Source: UBA11136 sp964482135
GTDB lineage: Bacteria > Pseudomonadota > Alphaproteobacteria > UBA11136
Direction: 5' to 3'
Assembly (NCBI GenBank): GCA_964482135.1
Contig: CAYZWF010000031.1
Span: forward strand, 1-23,605
DNA: 23,605 nucleotides
The translations under genes and the position numbers were made by a program. The notes beneath the pieces were generated by a model. The model saw only the letters and a program-made list of their open reading frames with translations. It did not search any database and was not told where the DNA came from. Each line of letters opens with the position of its first letter. Positions within the stretch are counted from its first letter, which is position 1. Shown here piece by piece: positions 9,113 to 16,762 of the stretch.

Positions 9113-9153
9113 ATCAGGCAAGCATCCTGATGCAAACCCCGCCTGATTCAAAC
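9113..9153. promoter_or_regulatory. Repeated CCTGAT elements between lysC and ubiG
   Basis: The divergent lysC/ubiG spacer holds two direct copies of CCTGATKCAAAC (9126-9137 and 9142-9153, 16-base period). An inverted copy, ATCAGGC, lies at 9113-9119. Spacing and position just upstream of the ubiG ribosome-binding site (GGAG near 9156) would suit an operator, but no known regulator site is recognised and chance duplication is possible. Confidence 0.3.
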
Positions 9154-9167
9154 TTCGGAGACGTTCC

Positions 9168-9896
9168 ATGGCCGGAACCGTTGACGCACAAGAAATAGAA
9201 AACTTCGAAGCCCTGGCCGAGGCGTGGTGGGATCCGGAGGGCGATTTCCGTCCGCTGCACCGCCTCAATCCCATCCGCATCGGCTATATCCGTGACCATC
9301 TCTGCGCCCATTTCGGACGCGATCCTGAAACGCCCGAACCGCTCCAGGGGCTGCGGCTTCTCGACATCGGATGCGGCGGCGGCCTGTTGTGCGAACCCAT
9401 GGCGGAACTGGGCGCACAAGTTACCGGCCTCGACGCCGGAGAGAAAAACATCCGTATCGCCAAGGCCCATGCCCAGCAAAGCGGCCTCGCCATTGACTAC
9501 CGGCACGGTTCCCCCGAAACCCTGGCCGGATCGGGGGAGCGTTTCGACGCCATCCTCAATATGGAAGTGGTGGAACATGTGGCCGACCGGGCGCTGTTCC
9601 TGCGTTCTTGCGGCAGCGTCCTCAAGGAGGACGGCGCCATGATCCTCTCGACCCTCAACCGCACCATGAAATCCTTCGCCTTCGCCATCATCGGCGCGGA
9701 ATATGTCCTGCGCTGGCTGCCGCGCGGCACCCATCAATGGGACAAATTCGTCCGGCCCTCGGAACTGGCCGATGATCTGCGCTCAGGCCACATGGAGATC
9801 GCCCATATGACGGGTGTCAGCTTCGACCCGCTGGCAAACGCCTGGCGCCTGTCAGCCGACATCGACGTGAATTATATGATGGTGGTGACCAAATAG
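9168..9896 (+). CDS. ubiG: Ubiquinone biosynthesis O-methyltransferase
   Basis: UbiG carries out both SAM-dependent O-methylations of the ubiquinone ring. The 242-residue protein shows the family opening EIENFEALAEAWWDPEG (9-25) and FRPLHRLNPIR (27-37), the SAM motif I LLDIGCGGG (64-72), the acidic motif GLDAGEKNI, MEVVEHV (post-motif) and the C-terminal GTHQWDKFVRPSEL segment. These are specific to UbiG/Coq3 and separate it from generic methyltransferases. The ATG at 9168 has GGAG 8 bases upstream. It is divergent from lysC and convergent with the DUF1178 gene (50-base gap), so it is probably transcribed alone. Confidence 0.96.
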   Translation: MAGTVDAQEIENFEALAEAWWDPEGDFRPLHRLNPIRIGYIRDHLCAHFGRDPETPEPLQGLRLLDIGCGGGLLCEPMAELGAQVTGLDAGEKNIRIAKAHAQQSGLAIDYRHGSPETLAGSGERFDAILNMEVVEHVADRALFLRSCGSVLKEDGAMILSTLNRTMKSFAFAIIGAEYVLRWLPRGTHQWDKFVRPSELADDLRSGHMEIAHMTGVSFDPLANAWRLSADIDVNYMMVVTK

Positions 9897-9945
9897 GCCC
9901 GGCGCTCTTAATTTCCCCGGAGTCCCTATTCCCAAGGGCCGCCGG

Positions 9946-10464
9946 TCAAGAATCGCGGCGCCGCGCCCAGGGAATCTTGAAGAACTCCACACCCTCTTCC
10001 GCCAGTTCTTGGGCCTGGGACTCGGTGGCTTCACCATAAATTCCCCGCTCCTCGGCCTCGCCATAGTGGATCTTGCGGGCCTCTTCGGTGAATTCTTCTC
10101 CCACATAGTCGCATTCGGTCTCGATATGGCTGCGGAACTCCCCCAGCTTGCCGGCAACTTCCTTCACCAGTGCGGAAACCTTTTCCTCACTGAGGCCGAC
10201 CACCGCTTCGGGCTGGGAATGATCCGGCGCACAGGGCCCCGTCAGCGGCAGATCATCGGCCGAGGCTTCCCTGCCCGTGGCGTCATGGGCGGAGGTTCCC
10301 GTCCCGGCCAGACTCGGGGCCATGGGAGCCTTGGAAATCTCGTCATCCCCGCAATAGGGACAGGAGATTTCTCCGGCCTCGGCCTGAACGTCGAAATTTA
10401 TGCTGTCGCGGAACCACGCCTCAAAGACGTGCCCCGACGTACATTTCAGATCGAAAAGTATCAT
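9946..10464 (-). CDS. DUF1178 family protein with N-terminal zinc-ribbon-like motif
   Basis: The 172-residue protein opens MILFDLKCTSGHVFEAWF and carries CPYC at 35-38. Cys8, His12, Cys35 and Cys38 could form a small metal site. The middle (about 45-90) is low-complexity and probably flexible. The C-terminal part (about 95-165, LSEEKVSALVKEVAGKL and IETECDYVGEEFTEEARKIHYGEAEERGIYGEAT) is the conserved DUF1178 helical region. The family is widespread in alphaproteobacteria and has no established function. The start ATG is the natural family start. In many alphaproteobacteria it neighbours nit, grxC and ubiG, as it nearly does here, with two plus-strand genes in between. Confidence 0.9.
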   Translation of the reverse strand: MILFDLKCTSGHVFEAWFRDSINFDVQAEAGEISCPYCGDDEISKAPMAPSLAGTGTSAHDATGREASADDLPLTGPCAPDHSQPEAVVGLSEEKVSALVKEVAGKLGEFRSHIETECDYVGEEFTEEARKIHYGEAEERGIYGEATESQAQELAEEGVEFFKIPWARRRDS

Positions 10465-10565
10465 GAACCCAAATCCGTAATGCTCAACGTTCTTCGTTTC
10501 ACGAGATTCTTAATATATATGAAACAGCCTTTACCAAAGGATAACAGAGAGGTCAAAACCTTCCA

Positions 10566-11159
10566 ATGACCCGTCATGACAAAAATAGCGGCCAGTCTTC
10601 ACATCCGGAGACATTGGAGCCCTCCCCCTGGGTGGCGCGTTTCATGCCGCTTGTCCCGCAATCGGGAGAGATTCTCGACCTCGCCTGCGGTGGCGGCCGT
10701 CACAGCCGGCTCGCGCTCGATTCAGGGTACAGGGCAGTTGCCGCCGACCGCGATGTCTCGGGGCTGGAAGATTTACGGGACAACACATCCCTGGAACTCA
10801 TCGAAACCGACCTCGAAGCCGCCGACCCCTTCGCGCCGGGCGGCACCCTGCACGGCAGGACATTCTCAGGCATTGTCGTCACCAACTATCTTCATCGCCC
10901 GATTTTGCCTCGTCTGATGGCCGCTTTGACCGATGACGGTGTGCTGATCTACGAAACCTTCGCCGCCGGAAACGAGCTCTATGGCCATCCCCGCAATCCC
11001 GATTATCTGTTGCGGCCGGGGGAACTGCTGGAAGTGGCGCGAAACGGAGTGCAGATCGTCGCCTACGAGCACGGCCTGATACATGACCCGCGCGACGCCG
11101 TGGTACAGCGTCTGTGCGCCGTTAATGCAGAATCTATAAAAAACATCTTTGTGGAATAG
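10566..11159 (+). CDS. Small class I SAM-dependent methyltransferase
   Basis: The 197-residue protein has a short Rossmann methyltransferase core. Motif I is ILDLACGGGRHSRLA (36-50), followed by an acidic turn AVAADRDVSGLEDL, a FSGIVVTNYLHRPILPRL segment in the position of motifs II/III, and DDGVLIYETFAAGNELYG. The last part resembles the TehB/tellurite-resistance-like group of small methyltransferases, but the substrate cannot be told. The ribosome-binding site is poor: AGAGAGG sits about 14 bases before the ATG. Upstream, 10505-10525 is AT-rich and could hold a -10 element. It is followed by the peroxiredoxin gene after 97 AT-rich bases, so the two may or may not be co-transcribed. It is short at the C-terminus but not evidently truncated. 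Confidence 0.85.
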   Translation: MTRHDKNSGQSSHPETLEPSPWVARFMPLVPQSGEILDLACGGGRHSRLALDSGYRAVAADRDVSGLEDLRDNTSLELIETDLEAADPFAPGGTLHGRTFSGIVVTNYLHRPILPRLMAALTDDGVLIYETFAAGNELYGHPRNPDYLLRPGELLEVARNGVQIVAYEHGLIHDPRDAVVQRLCAVNAESIKNIFVE

Positions 11160-11256
11160 GTGATTTTTCACTTACACATAGTAGGTTCGGGCGCATATAT
11201 TTATTAGAATAATTAAAAAAATATGCTCGTGTTTCAACTGAGGGAGGAACTTTCTC

Positions 11257-11892
11257 ATGACCATTCGTCTTGGAGACACCGCCCCGGATTTCACCGCGGA
11301 AACAACCGAGGGCACCATTAACTTCCATGAATGGATCGGCGACGGCTGGGCCGTTCTGTTCTCGCACCCCAAGGACTTCACACCGGTCTGCACCACGGAG
11401 CTGGGATATCTGGCGGGCAAGAAGGCTGAATTCGACAAACGCAACGTCAAGATCATCGGACTCAGCGTCGATCCCGTTGACGACCACAATAAATGGGCCG
11501 CCGATATCGAGGAAACCCAGGGCCATGCGCTCAATTATCCGCTGATCGCCGATGCCGACCGCAAGGTGTCCGATCTTTACGACATGATTCATCCCAATGC
11601 CGACGACACCCTGACCGTGCGTTCGGTATTCGTGATCGGGGCCGATAAAAAGGTCAAGCTGATGATCACCTATCCCGCCAGCACGGGACGCAATTTCGAC
11701 GAAATCCTTCGCGTTATTGATTCCCTGCAGCTGACCGCCAACCACAGCGGCGCCACCCCGGTGAACTGGAAACACGGCGAGGATGTGATCATCGTTCCGG
11801 CCTTGAGCGATGAAGACGCCAAGGGGAAATTCCCCAAGGGCTGGGATGCGGTGAAACCGTATCTGCGGATTACCCCACAGCCGAACCTGTAG
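11257..11892 (+). CDS. 1-Cys peroxiredoxin (Prx6-like, AhpC/TSA family)
   Basis: This is a thiol peroxidase that reduces hydrogen peroxide and organic peroxides. The 211-residue protein has the thioredoxin fold with the peroxidatic cysteine Cys45 in the signature FTPVCTTEL (41-49). Cys45 is the only cysteine in the protein, so it must be a 1-Cys enzyme that needs an outside thiol such as glutathione or glutaredoxin for recycling. The long C-terminal extension (GATPVNWKHGEDVIIVPALSDEDA, about 165-190) is typical of the Prx6 subfamily. A strong GGGAGGAA sits just before the ATG. The 97 bases upstream are AT-rich and likely carry a promoter, though no clear hexamer pair was settled. The gene converges on nit, with grxC beyond it. 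Confidence 0.95.
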   Translation: MTIRLGDTAPDFTAETTEGTINFHEWIGDGWAVLFSHPKDFTPVCTTELGYLAGKKAEFDKRNVKIIGLSVDPVDDHNKWAADIEETQGHALNYPLIADADRKVSDLYDMIHPNADDTLTVRSVFVIGADKKVKLMITYPASTGRNFDEILRVIDSLQLTANHSGATPVNWKHGEDVIIVPALSDEDAKGKFPKGWDAVKPYLRITPQPNL

Positions 11893-11923
11893 GCCGTCAC
11901 GTCCCGGCACGCGCCGGTTCCCC

Positions 11924-12766
11924 TCAGGTGGGGGGTGTGAACTCGCGGTCATGTTCCAGGGACGGGATCATGTTCCGCACCGCCGCCACCCGTGACGGAT
12001 CGATATCCGCCACGATCACGCATGGGGTTTCCCCGGCCTCGGCGAGAACCTTGCCCCAGGGATCGATAATCATGGAATGACCATAGGTCTGGCGGTCATT
12101 GGCGTGGTCGCCGCACTGCGCCGGGGCAAAGACATAACAGCCGGTTTCCACGGCGCGGGCGCGCAGCAGAAGGTGCCAATGAGCGCGGCCCGACACCCTG
12201 GTAAAGGCGGCGGGCACCGACAGGAAATGCGCTCCCGACTTGGCCAAAGAGCGGTAGAGATAGGGAAAGCGCAAGTCATAACAGATGGTCATGCCGAGCC
12301 CGCCCCAAGGCGTGGCCGCCACCACGGCCTGGGCGCCGGGACGATAGGTTTCCGATTCACGGTGACTTTCGCCGCCCTCGATATCCACATCGAACATGTG
12401 AATCTTGTCGTAACGGGCCACCACCTCGCCTTTGTCGCTGATCAGAAAAGAGCGGTTGGCAAGCATGTCTTCGCCGCCACCTTCCCTGTCGAGGCACACC
12501 GACAGCGAACCCACCAACAGCCAGACCCCCTTTTCCCGCGCCAGTTCCGTAAAAACCGGCAGCGCCTTGTGGCTGGCCTCCGGCACCGCCATTTCCAGCG
12601 CCTGTTCCCGCTTGGTCCCCATCAGGGATACGTTTTCCGGCATCAACACCAGCTGCGCGCCGCCCTCGGCGGCCTCACGCACCAGCGCCGAGGCCGCCTC
12701 CAGATTGGCGTCCATGTCCAGCTGGGAACTGGTCTGGATACAGGCGGCCCGGAACGAAGGCGACAT
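11924..12766 (-). CDS. Carbon-nitrogen hydrolase, Nit1-type (probable deaminated-glutathione amidase)
   Basis: The 280-residue protein is a nitrilase-superfamily amidase with the full Glu-Lys-Cys triad: Glu44 in LMPENVS, Lys121 in YDKIHMFDVDI, and nucleophile Cys162 in MTICYDLRFPYL. The closest described branch is Nit1/NitA, whose members repair deaminated glutathione made by side reactions of transaminases. That assignment is by family resemblance and by the neighbouring glutaredoxin gene. It starts 5 bases after the grxC stop, with GGAGG of its ribosome-binding site inside the grxC end (about 10 bases before the ATG), so grxC and this gene are one operon and probably translationally coupled. 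Confidence 0.93.
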   Translation of the reverse strand: MSPSFRAACIQTSSQLDMDANLEAASALVREAAEGGAQLVLMPENVSLMGTKREQALEMAVPEASHKALPVFTELAREKGVWLLVGSLSVCLDREGGGEDMLANRSFLISDKGEVVARYDKIHMFDVDIEGGESHRESETYRPGAQAVVAATPWGGLGMTICYDLRFPYLYRSLAKSGAHFLSVPAAFTRVSGRAHWHLLLRARAVETGCYVFAPAQCGDHANDRQTYGHSMIIDPWGKVLAEAGETPCVIVADIDPSRVAAVRNMIPSLEHDREFTPPT

Positions 12767-12771
12767 GATCT

Positions 12772-13035
12772 TCAGGCCTCCACCCGCAACAGTTCATTGA
12801 GCCGCCCCGACTCTTCCAGCGCCGTCAATTCATCGGACCCGCCCATATGTTCACCATCAATGAATATCTGCGGCACCTTGCGGTCGCCACCGGCGCGCCC
12901 GGCCATTTCATCACGCATCTGGGAATCGCCGAGAACATTGATCTCGTTGAATTCGACGCCTTTTCCGGAGAGCAGCTTCTTGGCGCGGGAACAATAGCCG
13001 CATAACGGCGAGGTATAGATTTCAATAGTGGGCAT
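12772..13035 (-). CDS. grxC: Glutaredoxin 3
   Basis: This is a dithiol glutaredoxin of 87 residues, the usual GrxC size. It has the redox site CGYC (12-15) after MPTIEIYTSPL, the cis-proline region KVPQIFIDGEHMGG, and the GSDEL glutathione-binding segment. The frame is open upstream to 13242, but the extra N-terminal sequence is low-complexity and lies in front of the normal family start, so the ATG at 13033-13035 is chosen. It would serve ribonucleotide reductase and protein deglutathionylation, and could recycle the 1-Cys peroxiredoxin encoded nearby (inference). Confidence 0.95.
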   Translation of the reverse strand: MPTIEIYTSPLCGYCSRAKKLLSGKGVEFNEINVLGDSQMRDEMAGRAGGDRKVPQIFIDGEHMGGSDELTALEESGRLNELLRVEA

Positions 13036-13154
13036 TGGTCTTTCTCTGGTGGTTTTCTCTGCTGTCTTTCCTTGGGCTCGTTGGGGCCCGTTTCCTTCAT
13101 TGGGGGGAAAGGTATAAGGATCATCGTCCCGGAAAGCCATAGTTTCGCAAAAAC

Positions 13155-13961
13155 TTAGGGATTCACGGGAGGACCGCCCACCCGCGCCAGGGTCAGCACA
13201 TCCACGCGCTCCACCCCCGCGGCGTCCAGAACCCGGACGCATTCCCCGACGGTGGCGCCACTGGTCATGACATCGTCCACCAGGACGATGTTGCGCCCCG
13301 CCAGGGTCTCGCCATGTCCCGGATTCTCATATCCCGGATTGAGGGCGATGGCGCCGCGCAGGTTCCGTTTCCTCTCGCTTGCACTCAGACGACCCTGAGA
13401 GCGGGTGCGGCGGGGGCGGCGCAAGGCATCGGCCAGCACCGCAATGCCGGTCTCCCCGCTTATGGCCGCGGCCAGTACCGCCGATTGGTTATAGCGGCGG
13501 CGGAACAACCGCGACCAGTGCAGGGGCACCGGTATCAGGTAATCGGCCCCATCGAGAACATCCTCTCCGGCGCGCGCAAGCCAGCGCCCGAAAGCCGGGG
13601 CCGCATCGGTGCGGTCGCCATGCTTGAAGGCGAGGATAAGGTCACGGCTGAAATCGTCATAGCGGAACACCGCCCGCGCCCGGTCGAAACCCGGCGGATG
13701 GTGGAGACAGGCCGCGCACAGGGCCTCCCCGTCACTCTCGAACTCGAAAGGCACGCCGCAGGCATGACAGAAAGGCGGCGAAATGAATTCCACCCCATGC
13801 CAACAGGACGAACACAGATTTCCGGTCTGGGCCATGATCGCACCGCATTTCAAACAGCGCGGCGGCAACAGCGCATCCAGCACGGCAACCGATATTCTGC
13901 CCATCCAGTGCCTGGAACTATCAACAAGAGACATGGCGTTTATGTCATCTCCCGGAATCAT
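13155..13961 (-). CDS. comF: ComF family phosphoribosyltransferase-like protein
   Basis: The 268-residue protein has the ComF layout. The N-terminal zinc-ribbon region carries cysteine pairs CLKC (36-39), CSSC (50-53), CHAC (65-68) and CAAC (82-85). A phosphoribosyltransferase domain follows with YLIPVPLHWSRLFRRRYNQ and the PRPP-binding loop VLVDDVMTSGAT (226-237). ComF proteins act in DNA uptake in competent bacteria, but in alphaproteobacteria the role is mostly unproven. The ATG at 13959-13961 has AAAGGA about 9 bases upstream; a second ATG at 13934 is also possible. It lies 119 bases upstream of grxC on the same strand and is divergent from the NDUFAF5-like methyltransferase. Confidence 0.92.
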   Translation of the reverse strand: MIPGDDINAMSLVDSSRHWMGRISVAVLDALLPPRCLKCGAIMAQTGNLCSSCWHGVEFISPPFCHACGVPFEFESDGEALCAACLHHPPGFDRARAVFRYDDFSRDLILAFKHGDRTDAAPAFGRWLARAGEDVLDGADYLIPVPLHWSRLFRRRYNQSAVLAAAISGETGIAVLADALRRPRRTRSQGRLSASERKRNLRGAIALNPGYENPGHGETLAGRNIVLVDDVMTSGATVGECVRVLDAAGVERVDVLTLARVGGPPVNP

Positions 13962-14045
13962 ACTGCAGAATCCTTTGCGGGATCATAGCGTCAATGGCCG
14001 TCGATTACCGTCCCAATCGCCGCCATTGCGCCTATACTCGCCCTC

Positions 14046-14960
14046 ATGTCGGATACTAGGACTCCCTTTGACCGCGGCCAACTGCGCCGCCGCCGTGAGC
14101 GGGCGGCGCAAAACTGGGAACAGCACAATTTCCTGGTACAGGAAATGTCGGCGCGGCTGGTGGACAGGCTCGACGATATCAGCCGCGATTTTTCCGCCAT
14201 CCTCGACCTCGGCCGCAATGGCGGCGAGATCGCGTCCCTGCTGGCCGCACGGGGCGGGGCGGAAACCCTGATGGAATGCGACATCTCCCCCGCCATGCTG
14301 GCTCTCGGCGGCGGTGGAGACCCTACTCCCGCAATCCACCGTCTCGCCGCCGATGAGGAATTCCTGCCCTTCGCCGATCACAGTTTCGATCTGGTGCTGA
14401 GCTGTCTCGCCCTGCACCGGGTCAATGATCTGCCAGGAGTCTTGATACAGATTCGCCGGGTGCTGCGCCCCGATGGTCTTTTCCTGGGCTGTTTCTTCGG
14501 TGGCGGCACCCTGGGCGAAATGCGCGCCGCCTGGACGGAAGCGGAAATATCCGAGGAAGGCGGCGCCAGTCCCCGGGTCGCCCCCTTCGTGGATATCCGT
14601 GACGCCGGCATGTTGTTACAGCGGGCGGGATTCGCCCTGCCCGTGGTGGACAGCGATACCCTCACCGTGCGCTATGAAAATGCCCTCGACCTGATGCATG
14701 ACCTGCGCGGCATGGGCGACACCAACATCCTGCGTAACCGCCGCGCCGGGTTCACACGCCGCGCCACCCTGATGGCGATGGCCGATCACTACAAGGATAT
14801 GTTCACCGAAGAGGATGGCCGCATTCCCGCCAGTTTCGAGATCATCACCCTCACCGCCTGGGCGCCGGACCCCTCCCAGCCCAAACCCCTGGAGCCGGGA
14901 AGCGCAACCGCCTCTCTGGCCGATGCGGTGGGCGAAAAAGATTCCCAGGAATCCTCCTAG
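14046..14960 (+). CDS. SAM-dependent methyltransferase-fold protein, NDUFAF5-like
   Basis: The 304-residue protein opens with the basic FDRGQLRRRRERAAQNW (8-24) that is typical of the alphaproteobacterial homologues of mitochondrial NDUFAF5. The SAM motif I is altered to ILDLGRNGGEIASLLAA (52-68), where most methyltransferases have D-x-G-x-G-x-G. LPFADHSFDLVLSCLALHRVNDLPG and RRVLRPDGLFLGCFFGGGTLGEMR follow. Mitochondrial NDUFAF5 hydroxylates an arginine of complex I subunit NDUFS7 (established for the family); the same role in a bacterium is inference. BioC is a more distant relative. The last residues (QESS, stop TAG) are encoded by the first copy of the tandem repeat that borders the assembly gap. 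Confidence 0.85.
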   Translation: MSDTRTPFDRGQLRRRRERAAQNWEQHNFLVQEMSARLVDRLDDISRDFSAILDLGRNGGEIASLLAARGGAETLMECDISPAMLALGGGGDPTPAIHRLAADEEFLPFADHSFDLVLSCLALHRVNDLPGVLIQIRRVLRPDGLFLGCFFGGGTLGEMRAAWTEAEISEEGGASPRVAPFVDIRDAGMLLQRAGFALPVVDSDTLTVRYENALDLMHDLRGMGDTNILRNRRAGFTRRATLMAMADHYKDMFTEEDGRIPASFEIITLTAWAPDPSQPKPLEPGSATASLADAVGEKDSQESS

Positions 14961-15123
14961 AGAAACTCCCCCTAGAGAAAGTCACCCCCTAGAGAAAATC
15001 ACNNNNNNNNNNNNNNNNNNNNNNNNNNNNNNNNNNNNNNNNNNNNNNNNNNNNNNNNNNNNNNNNNNNNNNNNNNNNNNNNNNNNNNNNNNNNNNNNNN
15101 NNTCACCCCCTAGAGAAAATCAC
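14957..15123. repeat. Tandem repeat (about 17 bases) interrupted by the assembly gap
   Basis: Copies of CTAGAGAAARTCACCCC run head to tail. They start at about 14957 (variant with ACTCCCC, 15 bases), 14972 and 14989, and one more copy starts at 15109 beyond the gap. The 21 bases at 14982-15002 and 15103-15123 on either side of the N run are identical. CTAG is self-complementary, so each copy offers a TAG on both strands: the plus-strand methyltransferase stops in the first copy and the minus-strand mutT in the last. The true copy number is hidden by the gap. Confidence 0.9.
15003..15102. other. Assembly gap (100 N)
   Basis: Exactly 100 undetermined bases, the conventional size for a gap of unknown length. 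Because identical repeat sequence abuts both sides, the gap most likely hides further copies of the 17-base repeat, or it may be a join between two contig ends sharing the repeat. Confidence 0.97.
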
Positions 15124-15532
15124 AAAGAATAGCCACCAGCGGCTCATCGGCCGGCGGCATGGCATAGTCGCGAAGCCTGGACGGAGCAACCCAGGTCAGC
15201 TCCTGCCCCTCGCAGGGAGTGGGAATCCCCTTCCACACCCGGCACAGAAACAGCGGCATGAGGAGGTGAAACTCCTCATAGGCGTGGGAGGCGAAGGTCA
15301 GCGGCGCCAGACAGTTGCCGGCCACATCGATGGCCAGTTCCTCGGCCAGTTCACGGATCAGGGCCTGTTCGGGAGTCTCGCCGTCCTTGACCTTGCCGCC
15401 GGGAAACTCCCACAGCCCCGCCATGGATTTGCCCTCGGGCCGTTGCGTGAGCAACACCCTGCCGTCGCCGTCGACCAGCGCCACGGCGGAAACCAGCACC
15501 ACGGGAACAGGGTCAGCTTCGGTAGTCGGCAT
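15110..15532 (-). CDS. mutT: MutT-like Nudix hydrolase (8-oxo-dGTP diphosphatase type)
   Basis: This 140-residue Nudix protein is expected to remove oxidised nucleotides such as 8-oxo-dGTP. The Nudix box runs from G46 to I68 (GGKVKDGETPEQALIREL then AEELAI), with the metal-binding REx2EE intact and the box's last glycine replaced by alanine. GLWEFPGGK precedes it, as in MutT. The frame is open further upstream, but the ATG at 15530-15532 gives the normal family start. This start lies inside the end of argJ (20-base overlap, different frame), so mutT is translated with argJ. The final codons (CDFL, stop TAG) lie in a copy of the tandem repeat. The last residues are therefore less reliable than the rest. 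Confidence 0.93.
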   Translation of the reverse strand: MPTTEADPVPVVLVSAVALVDGDGRVLLTQRPEGKSMAGLWEFPGGKVKDGETPEQALIRELAEELAIDVAGNCLAPLTFASHAYEEFHLLMPLFLCRVWKGIPTPCEGQELTWVAPSRLRDYAMPPADEPLVAILCDFL

Positions 15533-16745
15533 TGATGGTGATATAGCCGTGGGTGAGATCACAGGTCCAGACGGTGGCGCTGCCCTTTCCCACGCCCACA
15601 TCAATTTCCAGCATAATCTCGCGGCCCTTGAGATGGGCGGCCACCGGTTTTTCGTCATAGCCCCTGGCGATCTTACCCTTGCGGGTGATGGCGATGCCGC
15701 CCATGGAGATGGACAGCAGGTCGCGGTCGGCCTTTTCCCCGGCCTTGCCCACGGCCATCACCACCCGCCCCCAATTGGCGTCGCCACCGGCCATGGCGGT
15801 CTTGACCAGGGGTGAGTTGGCCACCGACAAACCGATGCGCCGCGCCGCCTTCTCGGAGGCCGCGCCGGAGACCCGGATGGTGACGAATTTACTGGCGCCT
15901 TCGCCGTCGCGGGCAATCTGTTGCGCCAGATCCTGCATCAACTCTTCGAGCTTCTCCCGGAAGTCCCGCAAGTGACGGTCTCCGGGGGACGCCACCTTCC
16001 TATGCTTCGCGCCCTTTCCGGTGGCGCAGAGCAGAACCGTGTCGCTGGTGGAGGTGTCGCTGTCCACGGTGATGCTGTTGAAGGAGCGCTCGCTGGCCTG
16101 GGTCAGGAGTTTCTGCAGCACGGGCGCGGGGATGGCGGCATCGGTAAAGATAAAGGACAGCATGGTGGCCATGTCCGGCGCGATCATGCCGGAGCCCTTG
16201 GCGATGCCGTTGATTGTCACCGCCACGCCGTCGATCACGGCCTGCCGTGTGGCCCCCTTGGCGAAGGTGTCGGTAGTCATGATGGCCTTGGCCGCCTTGG
16301 CCCAGGCTTTCGGCGCCAGCCGTTTCTTCATCCCCGCCAGCTTGCTCGCCACATAGCCGGGCGCCACCGGTTCGCCGATGACGCCGGTGGAGGCCACGAA
16401 AATCTCCTTCTCGGGGCATTTGAACATCCTTGCCGCGGCCTTGACGGTGCGCGCCACCATGCGGTCGCCGGCCAGCCCGGTAAAGGCGTTGGCGTTGCCG
16501 GAATTGACCACAATGGCCCGCACCCGTTTGCGGGACAGCGCCTCGCGGCACCAGGCCACGGGCGCGGAAAAACAGCGCGAACGGGTGAAGACCCCGGCCA
16601 CGGCCGTTCCCGCATCCAGTTCGGCAAGGAAAAGATCAGGCGCGCGGGTCTTCTTCAAACCACAGGCAGCGCCCGCGACCCGGACTCCGGGCACGGGGGG
16701 CATGGCGGGGAAGCGCTCGGGCGCCAGGGGTGAAACCTTGGTCAT
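15513..16745 (-). CDS. argJ: Bifunctional glutamate N-acetyltransferase / ornithine acetyltransferase
   Basis: ArgJ moves the acetyl group from N-acetylornithine to glutamate in the cyclic arginine pathway and, when bifunctional, also makes N-acetylglutamate from acetyl-CoA. The 410-residue precursor cleaves itself at the conserved KGSGMIAPDMATML (183-196), where Thr194 becomes the nucleophile of the beta chain. NSGNANAFTG (81-90) is the conserved alpha-chain motif, and the C-terminus ITINADYRS matches the family end. The start ATG lies 17 bases after the ppiC stop and argJ overlaps mutT, so ppiC-argJ-mutT is probably one transcript. Whether the enzyme is mono- or bifunctional cannot be told from the sequence. 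Confidence 0.97.
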   Translation of the reverse strand: MTKVSPLAPERFPAMPPVPGVRVAGAACGLKKTRAPDLFLAELDAGTAVAGVFTRSRCFSAPVAWCREALSRKRVRAIVVNSGNANAFTGLAGDRMVARTVKAAARMFKCPEKEIFVASTGVIGEPVAPGYVASKLAGMKKRLAPKAWAKAAKAIMTTDTFAKGATRQAVIDGVAVTINGIAKGSGMIAPDMATMLSFIFTDAAIPAPVLQKLLTQASERSFNSITVDSDTSTSDTVLLCATGKGAKHRKVASPGDRHLRDFREKLEELMQDLAQQIARDGEGASKFVTIRVSGAASEKAARRIGLSVANSPLVKTAMAGGDANWGRVVMAVGKAGEKADRDLLSISMGGIAITRKGKIARGYDEKPVAAHLKGREIMLEIDVGVGKGSATVWTCDLTHGYITINADYRS

Positions 16746-16762
16746 GATCTCTTTGGTCCGTT

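Noticed and set aside
11897..11922. GC-rich hairpin (CCGGC/GCCGG) between the converging peroxiredoxin and nit genes as a terminator.
   Set aside because: The stem is only 5 bases with a 4-base loop and no T run follows on either strand.
15003..15102. Continuous frame across the N run.
   Set aside because: The bases are unknown, so any translation through the gap is meaningless; flanking frames stop in the repeat.
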